Below, in pieces: positions 27,211-35,002 of a stretch of DNA of 64,000 bases (the stretch's first letter is position 1; every line of letters begins with the position of its first letter). The notes under the pieces were generated by a model. The model was given only the letters and a program-made list of their open reading frames with translations, was not told the DNA's origin and searched no databases. The stretch is from Mitsuaria chitosanitabida ATCC BAA-476 = NBRC 102408 (GTDB lineage Bacteria > Pseudomonadota > Gammaproteobacteria > Burkholderiales > Burkholderiaceae_C), in assembly GCF_001598255.1 (NCBI RefSeq), contig NZ_BCYP01000005.1:1-64000 (forward strand), read 5' to 3'. A program made the position numbers and the translations under genes.

Positions 27211-27726
27211 TCATGCCGAACCCGTTTCTCCATGCGGGGGAGAGCCAGGACGAGCGACCGATTGCAGCGGTTTCGCCTCCGGGTAGGCCAGACCGAACTG
27301 GTCGGCTTGAGATTCCGAGATCCCGATCAATATCGTGGCGCTGCTGTCCCAGCAGACCAACTCGAACGACGCGCCTGCCAATTGCGGACGAAGCGTGCCG
27401 TCGTCGACCCAGAAAGCGCGATTCCCGTCGGCAAAGGGAGCTTCGTCGATCTCGACGCGTGCTCCGCGCGGGAAGGCGCTGAAAACAGCCCAGATGAACT
27501 GGAAGTTGGCGTGCGACAGCACCTCCGCCAACTCGGGGCCTGTCATCCAGCGATCCGACCAGGAGAACCCCGCAGGATCGAAGTTGGTCTCGACATCGCT
27601 GAGGTACCAATCGAACTCGGAGGCCGAAACGCCCATCGCGCGCAAGGTGGCGTCGACGTCGGTGAAATAGGGAACGGCGGAAGACGAATCAAGCAGGAGG
27701 TTCATCGCGAAATTGGCTTGTCGCAT
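27211..27726 (-). CDS. Hypothetical protein, 171 aa
   Basis: The acidic, soluble-looking product has no signal peptide and no membrane helix. It is rich in aromatic residues (FDWYLSDVETNFDPAGFSW, FQFIWAVFSAFPRG). Size and composition recall immunity-type proteins that neutralise toxins, but no toxin gene is adjacent and I do not recognise a family. Base composition is below the local average. The start could also be the ATG at 27705. Confidence 0.6.
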   Translation of the reverse strand: MRQANFAMNLLLDSSSAVPYFTDVDATLRAMGVSASEFDWYLSDVETNFDPAGFSWSDRWMTGPELAEVLSHANFQFIWAVFSAFPRGARVEIDEAPFADGNRAFWVDDGTLRPQLAGASFELVCWDSSATILIGISESQADQFGLAYPEAKPLQSVARPGSPPHGETGSA

Positions 27727-27855
27727 CGCGGGGCTCGGCGATCTTAAGCGTCGCCTGATGTATGACAGCCCCGGGCAGTAGTAGAGTCCGCGGCAATCGC
27801 CGCCACGCGCGGCGATGGTCGAATCACATCGGACGCATTTGAAGAGGAGCCCAAG

Positions 27856-28008
27856 ATGGCAAAAGGCGAGCAGCGCAACGACAAGGCCAAGATGAAGCCG
27901 AAGAAGGACAGCGGCAATTCCAAGGAATCGTCCTTCGTCTCCGACCGTCCCGTCGCCCCGACGACGGCCGTGATGCCCAAGGGCAAGCTGAAGAACAAGC
28001 CGGGCTGA
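27856..28008 (+). CDS. Small Lys-rich basic protein, 50 aa
   Basis: The product starts MAKGEQRNDKAKMKPKKDSG and ends KGKLKNKPG. It has about 13 Lys, no hydrophobic core and probably no fold of its own. A GAGGAG ribosome-binding site lies 6 bp before the ATG, and a hairpin follows the stop. Short MAKGQ...KKPK proteins like this are common in proteobacteria; their function is unknown, and nucleic-acid binding is possible from charge. Confidence 0.7.
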   Translation: MAKGEQRNDKAKMKPKKDSGNSKESSFVSDRPVAPTTAVMPKGKLKNKPG

Positions 28009-28049
28009 CCCCCGGCTTCGCGCGGTTCTCCCGAACCGCCGCGACCCAA

Positions 28050-28083
28050 CCGCCCCGCGGATCGCCTCGCGACCGCGGGGCGG
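28050..28083 (+). terminator. Terminator-like hairpin after the small Lys-rich gene
   Basis: CCGCCCCGCGG and CCGCGGGGCGG form a perfect 11-bp stem with a 12-nt loop. The tail GTGTCGTTT is only weakly T-rich. It also lies 22 bp beyond the end of the convergent minus-strand gene. Confidence 0.55.
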
Positions 28084-28104
28084 TGTCGTTTCCGGGAGAG
28101 TTGT

Positions 28105-28578
28105 TCAGGCAGCGAGTGGCAACAGCTTGGGCTCACGCTGCTTCTTCAGCGCCACCCATCCCAGGCAGGCCAGGGCCACGGTGCGCGGTACGGGCTTCGT
28201 GCCGCTGCGGTAGTACGCCAGCATCCGGCGCGACATGCCGAGCGCCGCCGCGGCGGCGTCGAGACTCAGATTGTTCTCGTACATCCAGCGCCAGATGAAC
28301 TCGTGCGAGATGTCCCCCGCCTGCTCGACACCCCACGCGCGCAGGTTGTCCGCGGCGAGTTCCAGATCGTCGTGCCCCGGCCACTCGACGGTACGTCCGA
28401 ACTCCCCGATGCGAACCGTCGCGAACACCGCCTGGTCCTTGAGCGCGGACATCCAGGGTGTCGAGCGGATCAGATCCACAAGGCTCACGTCGAACCTGGC
28501 GCCGTCCGCGTACTCGAGTTCAAGGCTCGCCCGTGAGGTCGGGGTCACGCGCGTCAGGATGAAGTGCGGCGATTTCAT
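28105..28578 (-). CDS. DUF2442-like protein with C-terminal helix-turn-helix
   Basis: The 157-aa product begins with a DUF2442-like beta domain (about 1-85; LELEYADGARFDVSLVDLI). A helix-turn-helix region follows (about 108-145; LSLDAAAAALGMSRRMLAYY with a GTKPVPRTVALACLGW recognition-side segment). Its ATG overlaps the stop of the DUF4160 gene as ATGA. DUF4160-DUF2442 pairs are widespread and behave like toxin-antitoxin-style modules in their arrangement. The HTH would suit an autoregulating antitoxin, but the activity of either partner is not established. Confidence 0.75.
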   Translation of the reverse strand: MKSPHFILTRVTPTSRASLELEYADGARFDVSLVDLIRSTPWMSALKDQAVFATVRIGEFGRTVEWPGHDDLELAADNLRAWGVEQAGDISHEFIWRWMYENNLSLDAAAAALGMSRRMLAYYRSGTKPVPRTVALACLGWVALKKQREPKLLPLAA

Positions 28579-28805
28579 TGGTGCATGGCCCTCCAGGTGG
28601 ACATCAACAGCGCTTGGTTCTGGCTCGCCCACACCCTGGCCTCTTGCAGGGTGGCCGGGCGAACGGCGCCTCCGATCAGGTGCAAGGTCCGTATGTCCAT
28701 GATGGCCTCGTCCCCGTCGTTGGCGTAGATGTGAAGGTGTGGGGGAGGATGATCGCGGCGATGCATGACCAAGCGAGACTTCGGTAGACGGGCGAGTGTC
28801 GGCAT
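28575..28805 (-). CDS. DUF4160 protein
   Basis: The 76-aa product carries the family core MHRRDHPPPHLHIYANDGDEA, then IMDIRTLHLIGG and a C-terminal helix QEARVWASQNQALLMSTW. I chose ATG 28805 because family members start MPT(I/L). An ORF start at 28877 would add 24 residues that do not fit. It is the first gene of a two-gene operon with the DUF2442/HTH gene. Confidence 0.75.
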   Translation of the reverse strand: MPTLARLPKSRLVMHRRDHPPPHLHIYANDGDEAIMDIRTLHLIGGAVRPATLQEARVWASQNQALLMSTWRAMHQ

Positions 28806-28939
28806 GGATTCTGGTGCAATGGTTGCACTGCGGCAAGCGCCTTCCGGCGGGACGGTCACTGTCCGCGAGTCCCGCATTTCTCGCCTTGATCCTGATCAAA
28901 CGTCCCGGAGTCTCATGGGCACCCGCGCCGCCCATGAAA

Positions 28940-28968
28940 AAACCCGCCGGCTCTCGCCAGGCGGGTTT
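28940..28968 (-). terminator. Terminator of the ferredoxin reductase gene
   Basis: AAACCCGCC and GGCGGGTTT pair, and on the minus strand a TTTTTT run follows. It is 22 bp past the reductase stop. Confidence 0.85.
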
Positions 28969-28989
28969 CGCGTCGGAGCGGCGGGCCGC

Positions 28990-30093
28990 TCAGTCGAAGT
29001 TCGGCGACTCCACGCCCAGCACCTTGTGCAGCTTGGGGCTGGTGGTCGTGTACTGCAGGTGGACGCGCTTCTCGGGGTTGATGATGGGCATCGCGCCGAA
29101 AGCGGCCAGGGCGGCTTCGTGGAAGCCCGACAGGATCAGCTTCTTCTTGCCCGGGTAGGTGTTGATGTCACCCACCGCGAAGATGCCGGGCACGCTGGTC
29201 TGGAACTTCTCGGTGTCGACCTGGATCTGCTTCTTCTCCAGCGCCAGACCCCATTCGGCGATCGGGCCCAGCTTGGGCGACAGACCGAAGAACACCAGCA
29301 CCTGGTCGGCCGGGACCACGCGCGTGACGCCGTCGCCACCGGTGATCTTCAGACCCTTGAGCGCGTCCTCGCCCTCGTCCAGGTCCGCGACCTGGCCGAC
29401 GATGAACTGCATCTCGTACTGGTCGCAGAGCTCCTTCATCTTGGCCACCGACGCCGGCGCGGCGCGGAAGCCGTCGCGGCGGTGGACCAGGATGACGCTC
29501 TCCGCCTTGTGCGGGTTGCCGTCGGCGTTGCCGCCGCAGAAGTTCAGCGCCCAGTCCAGCGCCGAGTCGCCGCCGCCGATGATCACCAGGTTCTTGCCGG
29601 CGAACTGCGCGGGGTTGCGCACGCGGTAATGGACCTGCGAGCCCTCGTACTTGTCGATGCCCTCGACCTTCAGCGTGCGCGGCTGGAACGAGCCCACGCC
29701 GCCGGCGATGAAGATGGTCTTGGTCAGGAACTGCGTGCCCTTGCTGGTCGCGACGAAGAAGCGGCCGTCGTCCTGCTTCTCGACGGTGGTGACCTCCTGG
29801 CCCAGATGGAAGGTCGCGCCGAAGGGCTCGATCTGCTTCATCAGGTTGTCGGTCAGCTCCTTGCCCGTCACCACCGGCAGCGCCGGGATGTCGTAGATGG
29901 GCTTGTCGGGATAGAGCTCGATGCACTGGCCGCCCGGGTAGGCGAGCGAGTCGATGATGTGGGCCTTGATTTCCAGCAGGCCCAGTTCGAACACCTGGAA
30001 CAGGCCCACCGGGCCGGCGCCGACGATGACGGCATCGGTTTCGATCACGCCCGCGTGCGGGGCGGAGGTCGCTTCAGTCACTTGCGTTTCCAT
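28990..30093 (-). CDS. Ferredoxin--NADP+ reductase, thioredoxin-reductase-like type
   Basis: The 367-aa flavoprotein has an FAD site [16 protein letters not shown] near residue 25 and an NADPH site [14 protein letters not shown] near residue 172. It lacks the CxxC disulfide of true thioredoxin reductases, which marks the TrxR-like FNR family. It exchanges electrons between NADPH and a ferredoxin. The ferredoxin gene fdxA lies 25 bp upstream in the same direction, so the two probably form a redox pair. The location right after the sulfate assimilation operon suggests, but does not prove, a supply of electrons for sulfite reduction. Confidence 0.9.
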   Translation of the reverse strand: METQVTEATSAPHAGVIETDAVIVGAGPVGLFQVFELGLLEIKAHIIDSLAYPGGQCIELYPDKPIYDIPALPVVTGKELTDNLMKQIEPFGATFHLGQEVTTVEKQDDGRFFVATSKGTQFLTKTIFIAGGVGSFQPRTLKVEGIDKYEGSQVHYRVRNPAQFAGKNLVIIGGGDSALDWALNFCGGNADGNPHKAESVILVHRRDGFRAAPASVAKMKELCDQYEMQFIVGQVADLDEGEDALKGLKITGGDGVTRVVPADQVLVFFGLSPKLGPIAEWGLALEKKQIQVDTEKFQTSVPGIFAVGDINTYPGKKKLILSGFHEAALAAFGAMPIINPEKRVHLQYTTTSPKLHKVLGVESPNFD

Positions 30094-30118
30094 TCTTGAG
30101 ATGAGAGACCGACGGCGG

Positions 30119-30442
30119 TCAGCGTTGCAGCTGATCGAGCTTGCCGGTCTTGTCTTTCCACTCCTCGGCGTCGGGGAGCGCGGCCTTGCGCTTGGTGATG
30201 CTGGGCCATTTCTTCGCCAGGTCCGCGTTCAGCTTGATCATGATCTGCTGATCGCCGGGGACGTCCTCCTCCGGCATGATCGCGTTCACCGGGCACTCGG
30301 GGATGCAGACCGCGCAGTCGATGCATTCATCGGGGTCGATGGTCAGGAAGTTGGGGCCTTCGCGGAAGCAATCGACGGGACAGACATCGACGCAATCGGT
30401 GTACTTGCAGCGAATGCAGGCTTCGGTGACGACGTGGGTCAT
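30119..30442 (-). CDS. fdxA: Ferredoxin FdxA (7Fe-8S)
   Basis: The 107-aa protein has the two cluster motifs of seven-iron ferredoxins. [17 protein letters not shown] near the N-terminus holds the [3Fe-4S]/[4Fe-4S] ligands, and [12 protein letters not shown] at about 40-51 is the second site. A basic C-terminal tail follows. This length and order match FdxA of proteobacteria. It is co-directional with the FNR gene. Confidence 0.93.
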   Translation of the reverse strand: MTHVVTEACIRCKYTDCVDVCPVDCFREGPNFLTIDPDECIDCAVCIPECPVNAIMPEEDVPGDQQIMIKLNADLAKKWPSITKRKAALPDAEEWKDKTGKLDQLQR

Positions 30443-30538
30443 AGCGGCTCTTCTAGTGGCGGGGCCGGCGAATGGGCCCTCGGAAATCAGCGTTGCCCTG
30501 GCTGAAGCTTGGTGGGCGCTGACGGAAAACGGCGGATT

Positions 30539-31396
30539 TTAATCGTTCAGGGTTTGTGCCGACCAACCCGGCCCCCCGACGCCAAGGGTCTGGCTCCGGG
30601 CTTTGGTCGCGTATTCGCCCAAATCGGCCTCGGCAGGCGCGGCGATTGACGGGGTCGGGGCGGTCGACACGACCGTCGGCTCGGCCACAGCGTCGGCGGC
30701 CCCGGCCAGCGGCGCGGCGCCGGCGCCCACGATCACGACCGTCGGCCGACCCTTGTGCAGCATGGAGGCGGCGCCCAGCGCGGCGATGTCGTGCTCGCTG
30801 GACAGCGCATCGGCGCAGCCCGCGCGGGACACCACGCTCACCGGCGTGTCCGGCGCCCAGCCCGCGGCGATCAGCCGGCGGGAGAGGGCGGCCAGCTGCT
30901 GCCCGGCCATGTAGAAGACCTCGGTGTCGGCGGATTTGCCGGCCTGGAGCTCGCCCTCGCGGGTCATGGCGGTCGTCAGCGCGACGCTGCGGCCCGCGCC
31001 GCGCCGCGTCAGCGGACGGCCGGTCTGCGCCGCGGCGGCGATCGCGGCGGTGACGCCGGGCACGATCTCGTACGGGATGCCGGCCTCGGCCAGCGCGATC
31101 AGCTCTTCCTCCAGGCGGCCAAAGACGCTGGCGTCGCCGCCCTTCAGACGGACGACGACGTCATGGGCGAGCGCCTCGCGCACCAGCGCCGCGTTGATCG
31201 CGGTCTGCTTGGTCGAGTGGCAGAAGCCGCGCTTGCCCACGTCGACCCAGCGCGCCTCGGGCGCGAGCTCGCGCAGCGCGGGATCGGTCAGGGCGTCGAA
31301 GAGCACGACGTCCGCCTGCCCGAGCGCGCGCGCGCCGCGCAGCGTGATCAGGTCGGCGGCGCCGGGGCCGGCGCTGACGAAGAGGACGCGTCCCAT
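30539..31396 (-). CDS. cobA: Uroporphyrinogen-III C-methyltransferase
   Basis: The 285-aa SAM-dependent enzyme makes precorrin-2 from uroporphyrinogen III, the first step to siroheme. Family motifs seen are VSAGPGAADLITLRGA at the N-terminus, VRLKGGDASVFGR near residue 83 and GIPYEIVPGVTAA near 105. The C-terminal 40 residues are an extra Ala/Pro-rich tail. It is the last gene of the operon that encodes the siroheme-containing sulfite reductase, which explains its placement. It starts 51 bp after the cysN stop. The dehydrogenase/ferrochelatase step must be encoded elsewhere. Confidence 0.9.
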   Translation of the reverse strand: MGRVLFVSAGPGAADLITLRGARALGQADVVLFDALTDPALRELAPEARWVDVGKRGFCHSTKQTAINAALVREALAHDVVVRLKGGDASVFGRLEEELIALAEAGIPYEIVPGVTAAIAAAAQTGRPLTRRGAGRSVALTTAMTREGELQAGKSADTEVFYMAGQQLAALSRRLIAAGWAPDTPVSVVSRAGCADALSSEHDIAALGAASMLHKGRPTVVIVGAGAAPLAGAADAVAEPTVVSTAPTPSIAAPAEADLGEYATKARSQTLGVGGPGWSAQTLND

Positions 31397-31447
31397 GTCG
31401 TTTTCCTGTTGATGGCCTGAGGGCTGCGGGGCTTGCGCGACGCGCGC

Positions 31448-32740
31448 TCAGCGGACCAGCAGCGCGCCGCTGGTGCGGTTGCTGGTGGGGTCCACGACGA
31501 TCAGTGCGCCGCCGACGCGATTGTCCGCGTAGGGCTGCAGCGGCAGCTCGGCCTGCAGCTCCACGGTGACGTGGCCGATCTCGTTGACGGAAAGTTCATG
31601 GGCCTCGGTCTCGGCCAGGGTCTGGATGTCCAGGCGGTGATCGACGGCCGCGATGCGGGCCTGGACCCAGCGGTTGCCGTGACGGACCCAGTACTTGCGG
31701 CCGATGACGGCGGGCTCGGTGTCCAGCCAGGCCAGCGTGGCCTCGAAGCTGCGACGCGGCTGGGCGGCGCCGGGCGCCACGATCCAGTCGCCGCGCGAGA
31801 CGTCGATCTGGCGGTCCAGCAGCAGGCCGGCCGATTCGCCGGCCACGCTGGTGGTGACGGCTTCGCCGGCGCGGCGCAGCTCGGCCACGATCGCGGTCTG
31901 GCCGCTGGGCAGGATCTGGATCTCGTCGCCGACCTGCACCTGGCCTTGCGCGATCCGGCCCCACAGCACGCGCGGGTTGTTGCCGGTGCCGTCGCCGTCC
32001 TTGGCCACGTACTGGATGGGGAGCGCCAGCGGCGCTTCCACGGTTTCCTGCACGGTGGGCAGCGATTCCAGCACCTGCAGCAGCGAGGGGCCGTCGTACC
32101 AGTCGGCTTCCAGCGGCTGGGTGACGTTGTCGCCGCGCAGCGCGGAGACGGGGACCACCGCGGTCACGCGGATACCGGCCGCCGAGGCGAACTTCTCCAG
32201 CGCGGCCGAGACCTTGCGGAAGGCGTCGCCAGGACTCGCGGCGGCGTCGATCTTGTTGATCGCGAAGACGATGCTGGGCACGCGCAGCAGGTGGGCCAGC
32301 AGGCTGTGGCGGCGCGTCTGCGGCAGCAACGGGACGTCGTCCGCCGACAGGTCCAGCTTGGTCACGTCGACCAGCACCACGGCGGCATCGCTGCCGGCGG
32401 CGGCGGTGACCATGTTGCGGGTGTACTGCTCGTGGCCCGGGGCGTCCGCGATGATGAACTTGCGCTGCTTGGTCGCGAAGTAGCGGTAGGCGACGTCGAT
32501 GGTGATGCCTTGCTCGCGCTCGGCTTCCAGGCCGTCGGTGAGCAGGCTCAGATCGATGGGCTGGCCGGCGGCGCGCTTGGCCAGCGTGTCCAGCTGGTCG
32601 GCCAGGATGGCGCGGCTGTCGTAGAGCAGGCGCCCGATCAGCGTGCTCTTGCCGTCGTCGACGCTGCCGGCGGTCAGGAAGCGCAGCGCGCGGTGCGTGG
32701 TGTCGACGTCGGACTGGTGGATCTTGTTCACGGCGTTCAT
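31448..32740 (-). CDS. cysN: Sulfate adenylyltransferase subunit 1 (GTPase)
   Basis: The 430-aa EF-Tu-like GTPase drives the sulfate activation catalysed with CysD (ATP + sulfate to APS). G motifs are visible: GSVDDGKSTLIGR (about 25-37), the switch region REQGITIDVAYRYF, DAPGHEQY (about 96-103) and NKID (about 161). No APS kinase domain is fused. Together with a [4Fe-4S] CysH this suggests direct reduction of APS without PAPS. Its ATG overlaps the cysD stop by one base. Confidence 0.95.
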   Translation of the reverse strand: MNAVNKIHQSDVDTTHRALRFLTAGSVDDGKSTLIGRLLYDSRAILADQLDTLAKRAAGQPIDLSLLTDGLEAEREQGITIDVAYRYFATKQRKFIIADAPGHEQYTRNMVTAAAGSDAAVVLVDVTKLDLSADDVPLLPQTRRHSLLAHLLRVPSIVFAINKIDAAASPGDAFRKVSAALEKFASAAGIRVTAVVPVSALRGDNVTQPLEADWYDGPSLLQVLESLPTVQETVEAPLALPIQYVAKDGDGTGNNPRVLWGRIAQGQVQVGDEIQILPSGQTAIVAELRRAGEAVTTSVAGESAGLLLDRQIDVSRGDWIVAPGAAQPRRSFEATLAWLDTEPAVIGRKYWVRHGNRWVQARIAAVDHRLDIQTLAETEAHELSVNEIGHVTVELQAELPLQPYADNRVGGALIVVDPTSNRTSGALLVR

Positions 32741-33699
32741 CAGAAATAGCCCTCCTTCTTGCGACGCTCCATCGAGGCGTCGGAGGTGCGGTCGTCCATG
32801 CGGGTGGCGCCGCGCTCGGAGACGGTCACGGTCAGGGTCTCGGCCACGATGTCGGCGGCATTGGCGGCCGGGCTCTCCACCGGGCAGGTGCAGGTCATGT
32901 CGCCGACGGTGCGGAAGCGCACCTGCGCGGTCTCGACGGTCTCGCCCGCTTCCGGCGGGGTCACGTCGGTCAGCGGCACCAGCAGGCCCTTGCGGCGGAT
33001 GACCTGGCGGTCATGCGCGTAATACAGCGAGGGCAGCGGGATGTTCTCGCGGGCGATGTAGAGCCACACGTCCAGCTCGGTCCAGTTGCTGATCGGGAAG
33101 GCGCGGAAGTGCTCGCCCGGACGGATGCGGGTGTTGAACAGGTTCCACAGCTCGGGACGTTGTTCCTTGGGCTGCCATTGGCCGAAGCTGTCGCGGTGGC
33201 TGAAGATGCGCTCCTTGGCGCGCGCCTTCTCCTCGTCGCGGCGGGCGCCGCCGATGAGCACGTCGAAGCGGTGCTCCTCGATGGTCTCCAGCAACGTCAC
33301 CGTCTGGTGGCCGTTGCGCGACTCCAGCGGATGCGACAGCCGGATCGTGCCCTTCTTGATCGAGTCCTCCAGATGGCCGACGACCAGGCGCTCGTCCATC
33401 TCGGCGACGCGGCGGTCGCGGAACTCGATGACCTCGGGGAAGTTGTGGCCAGTGTCCACGTGGACCAGCGGGAAGGGCAGCTTGCCGGCGAACTCGTTGC
33501 CGGCGATGCGGCGCTTGAAGGCCTTCTCGGCCAGGCGCAGCACGACGCAGGAATCCTTGCCGCCGGAGAACAGCAGGGCGGGGCGCTCAAACGCCGCGGC
33601 GACCTCGCGCAGGATGAAGATCGCTTCCTCTTCGAGGTGGTCCAGATGGCGGTGGTCCGCCAGCGGCAGCAGTTGTTCGAGGTTCACGGGGGCGTTCAT
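32740..33699 (-). CDS. cysD: Sulfate adenylyltransferase subunit 2
   Basis: The 319-aa PP-loop ATP pyrophosphatase transfers AMP to sulfate. The PP-loop SGGKDSCVVLRLA is near residue 45, followed by LPFPLVHVDTGHNFPEVIEFRD, characteristic of CysD. The start overlaps the cysH stop (ATGA), and the stop overlaps cysN, a fully coupled arrangement. Confidence 0.95.
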   Translation of the reverse strand: MNAPVNLEQLLPLADHRHLDHLEEEAIFILREVAAAFERPALLFSGGKDSCVVLRLAEKAFKRRIAGNEFAGKLPFPLVHVDTGHNFPEVIEFRDRRVAEMDERLVVGHLEDSIKKGTIRLSHPLESRNGHQTVTLLETIEEHRFDVLIGGARRDEEKARAKERIFSHRDSFGQWQPKEQRPELWNLFNTRIRPGEHFRAFPISNWTELDVWLYIARENIPLPSLYYAHDRQVIRRKGLLVPLTDVTPPEAGETVETAQVRFRTVGDMTCTCPVESPAANAADIVAETLTVTVSERGATRMDDRTSDASMERRKKEGYF

Positions 33700-34481
33700 G
33701 CCGGGGCTCCGGTGGTCGCGTTGAACGTCAGGGGAGACGCTTGGGATTCAGATTCGCCGGCACTGGGCTCGGCGTGGGTCGCGTGCAGGCCGCATTCCTT
33801 GGACGAGTCCTCCCACCACCAGCGGCCGGAGCGGAAGTCCTCGCCCACCGCGATCGCGCGGGTGCAGGGCGCGCAGCCGATGCTGGGCATGAACTCGTCA
33901 TGCAGCGGGTTGTAGGGCACGTCGTTGGCCTGGACGTAGTGCCAGACGTCGGCCCAGGTCCACTCGGCCAGCGGGTTCACCTTGACGCGGCCCTGGCCGT
34001 CGTCCTCGCGGAACGGGACCTCGGCGCGGTTGCTGCTCTGCTCGCGGCGCAGGCCGGTGATCCAGGCGGTACGCCCGGTCAGCATGCGCGCCAGCGGCTC
34101 GAGCTTGCGCACGCCGCAGCAGGCCTTGCGCAGCTCGACGCTGCGATACATCGGCTCCTCGCCGTTGGCGCGGACGAAGTGCACGACCTGCTCGTTCACC
34201 GGGGCGAAGACCTCGACCTCGAGGCCGTAGCGCTGCTCGATGCGCGGGATCAGCGCCAGCGTCTGTGCGTGCAGCTTGCCGGTGTCCAGCGTCGCCAGCG
34301 CGATGGGCAACTGGTGGCGCGCGATCAGGTCGGTGATGACCATGTCCTCGACGCCCAGCGAGGTCGATTGCAGCGCGCCCGGACCGAAGTCGGCGGCGGC
34401 CTGCCGCAGGACCTCGACGGTGCGCGCCAGGCGCTCGTCGAAGCCGGCGGTCTTGCGGGCGTAAAGGTCGATCGCGCCCAT
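33696..34481 (-). CDS. cysH: Phosphoadenylyl/adenylyl sulfate reductase, iron-sulfur type
   Basis: The 261-aa enzyme reduces activated sulfate to sulfite with thioredoxin. The paired cysteines KACCGVRK and GCAPCTRAI are the [4Fe-4S] ligands of APS-using reductases. The catalytic C-terminal Cys is in KECGLH. The Ser/Thr-rich last 25 residues extend beyond the usual end. The absence of an APS kinase in the operon agrees with APS as substrate. Confidence 0.93.
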   Translation of the reverse strand: MGAIDLYARKTAGFDERLARTVEVLRQAAADFGPGALQSTSLGVEDMVITDLIARHQLPIALATLDTGKLHAQTLALIPRIEQRYGLEVEVFAPVNEQVVHFVRANGEEPMYRSVELRKACCGVRKLEPLARMLTGRTAWITGLRREQSSNRAEVPFREDDGQGRVKVNPLAEWTWADVWHYVQANDVPYNPLHDEFMPSIGCAPCTRAIAVGEDFRSGRWWWEDSSKECGLHATHAEPSAGESESQASPLTFNATTGAPA

Positions 34482-34483
34482 GG

Positions 34484-35002
34484 TCAGGCCTCGGCCTTGC
34501 CGCCCGCGCGGGCGAACAGCGGGCGGGTCTCGTTGACGTCGGCCTGGTAGTGGCCGGCGAAGAAGCCCAGCGCGCGCCGCGCCGCCTCGACGCTCTGATC
34601 ACCGCGGAGCTGGACCGCATCGACGCCGCAACGCTGAAGCAGCGGCAGCATGTCGACCAGCACCTCGCCGATGGCGCGCACCTCGCCCGCGAAACGCAGG
34701 CGTGAGCGCAGCACATGGGCCTGGCTGTAGGCGCGGCCGTCCACCCACTTCGGGAACTGCAGCACCACCAGCGCCAGGCGCGGCAGGTCGGACCGGAGGT
34801 CCAGCACGTCCACGTCGTTGGGCAGGATCACGCCGGTGGCCAGGCCCTCGGGCCAGGTGTCGCGCACGGCGTGCCACTGTTCCAGCGTCAGCAGCTTGTG
34901 GTCGGCGGCGGCGGGATGCGGCTGGGGGCCGTCCTCGCCGGCGCAGGTGTGCCAGGGATCTTGAGCCTTGGAGACGAACTTCATGATGGCGGCGGCGCTC
35001 AT
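34484..35002 (-). CDS. DUF934 protein of the sulfate assimilation operon
   Basis: The 172-aa DUF934 family member is nearly always found between sulfite reductase and CysH genes in proteobacteria and is thought to assist sulfite reduction. The biochemical role is not settled. The segment LPRLALVVLQFPKWVDGRAYSQAHVLR is the family core. The start overlaps the cysI stop (ATGA). A second start, MKFVSKAQD at 34984, resembles many homologues and could be used. Confidence 0.88.
   Translation of the reverse strand: MSAAAIMKFVSKAQDPWHTCAGEDGPQPHPAAADHKLLTLEQWHAVRDTWPEGLATGVILPNDVDVLDLRSDLPRLALVVLQFPKWVDGRAYSQAHVLRSRLRFAGEVRAIGEVLVDMLPLLQRCGVDAVQLRGDQSVEAARRALGFFAGHYQADVNETRPLFARAGGKAEA

Noticed and set aside
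24641-27286. 881-aa plus-strand ORF crossing a tRNA gene and the TPP riboswitch
   Set aside because: It overlaps a tRNA gene and the riboswitch and is antisense to the second TonB receptor.
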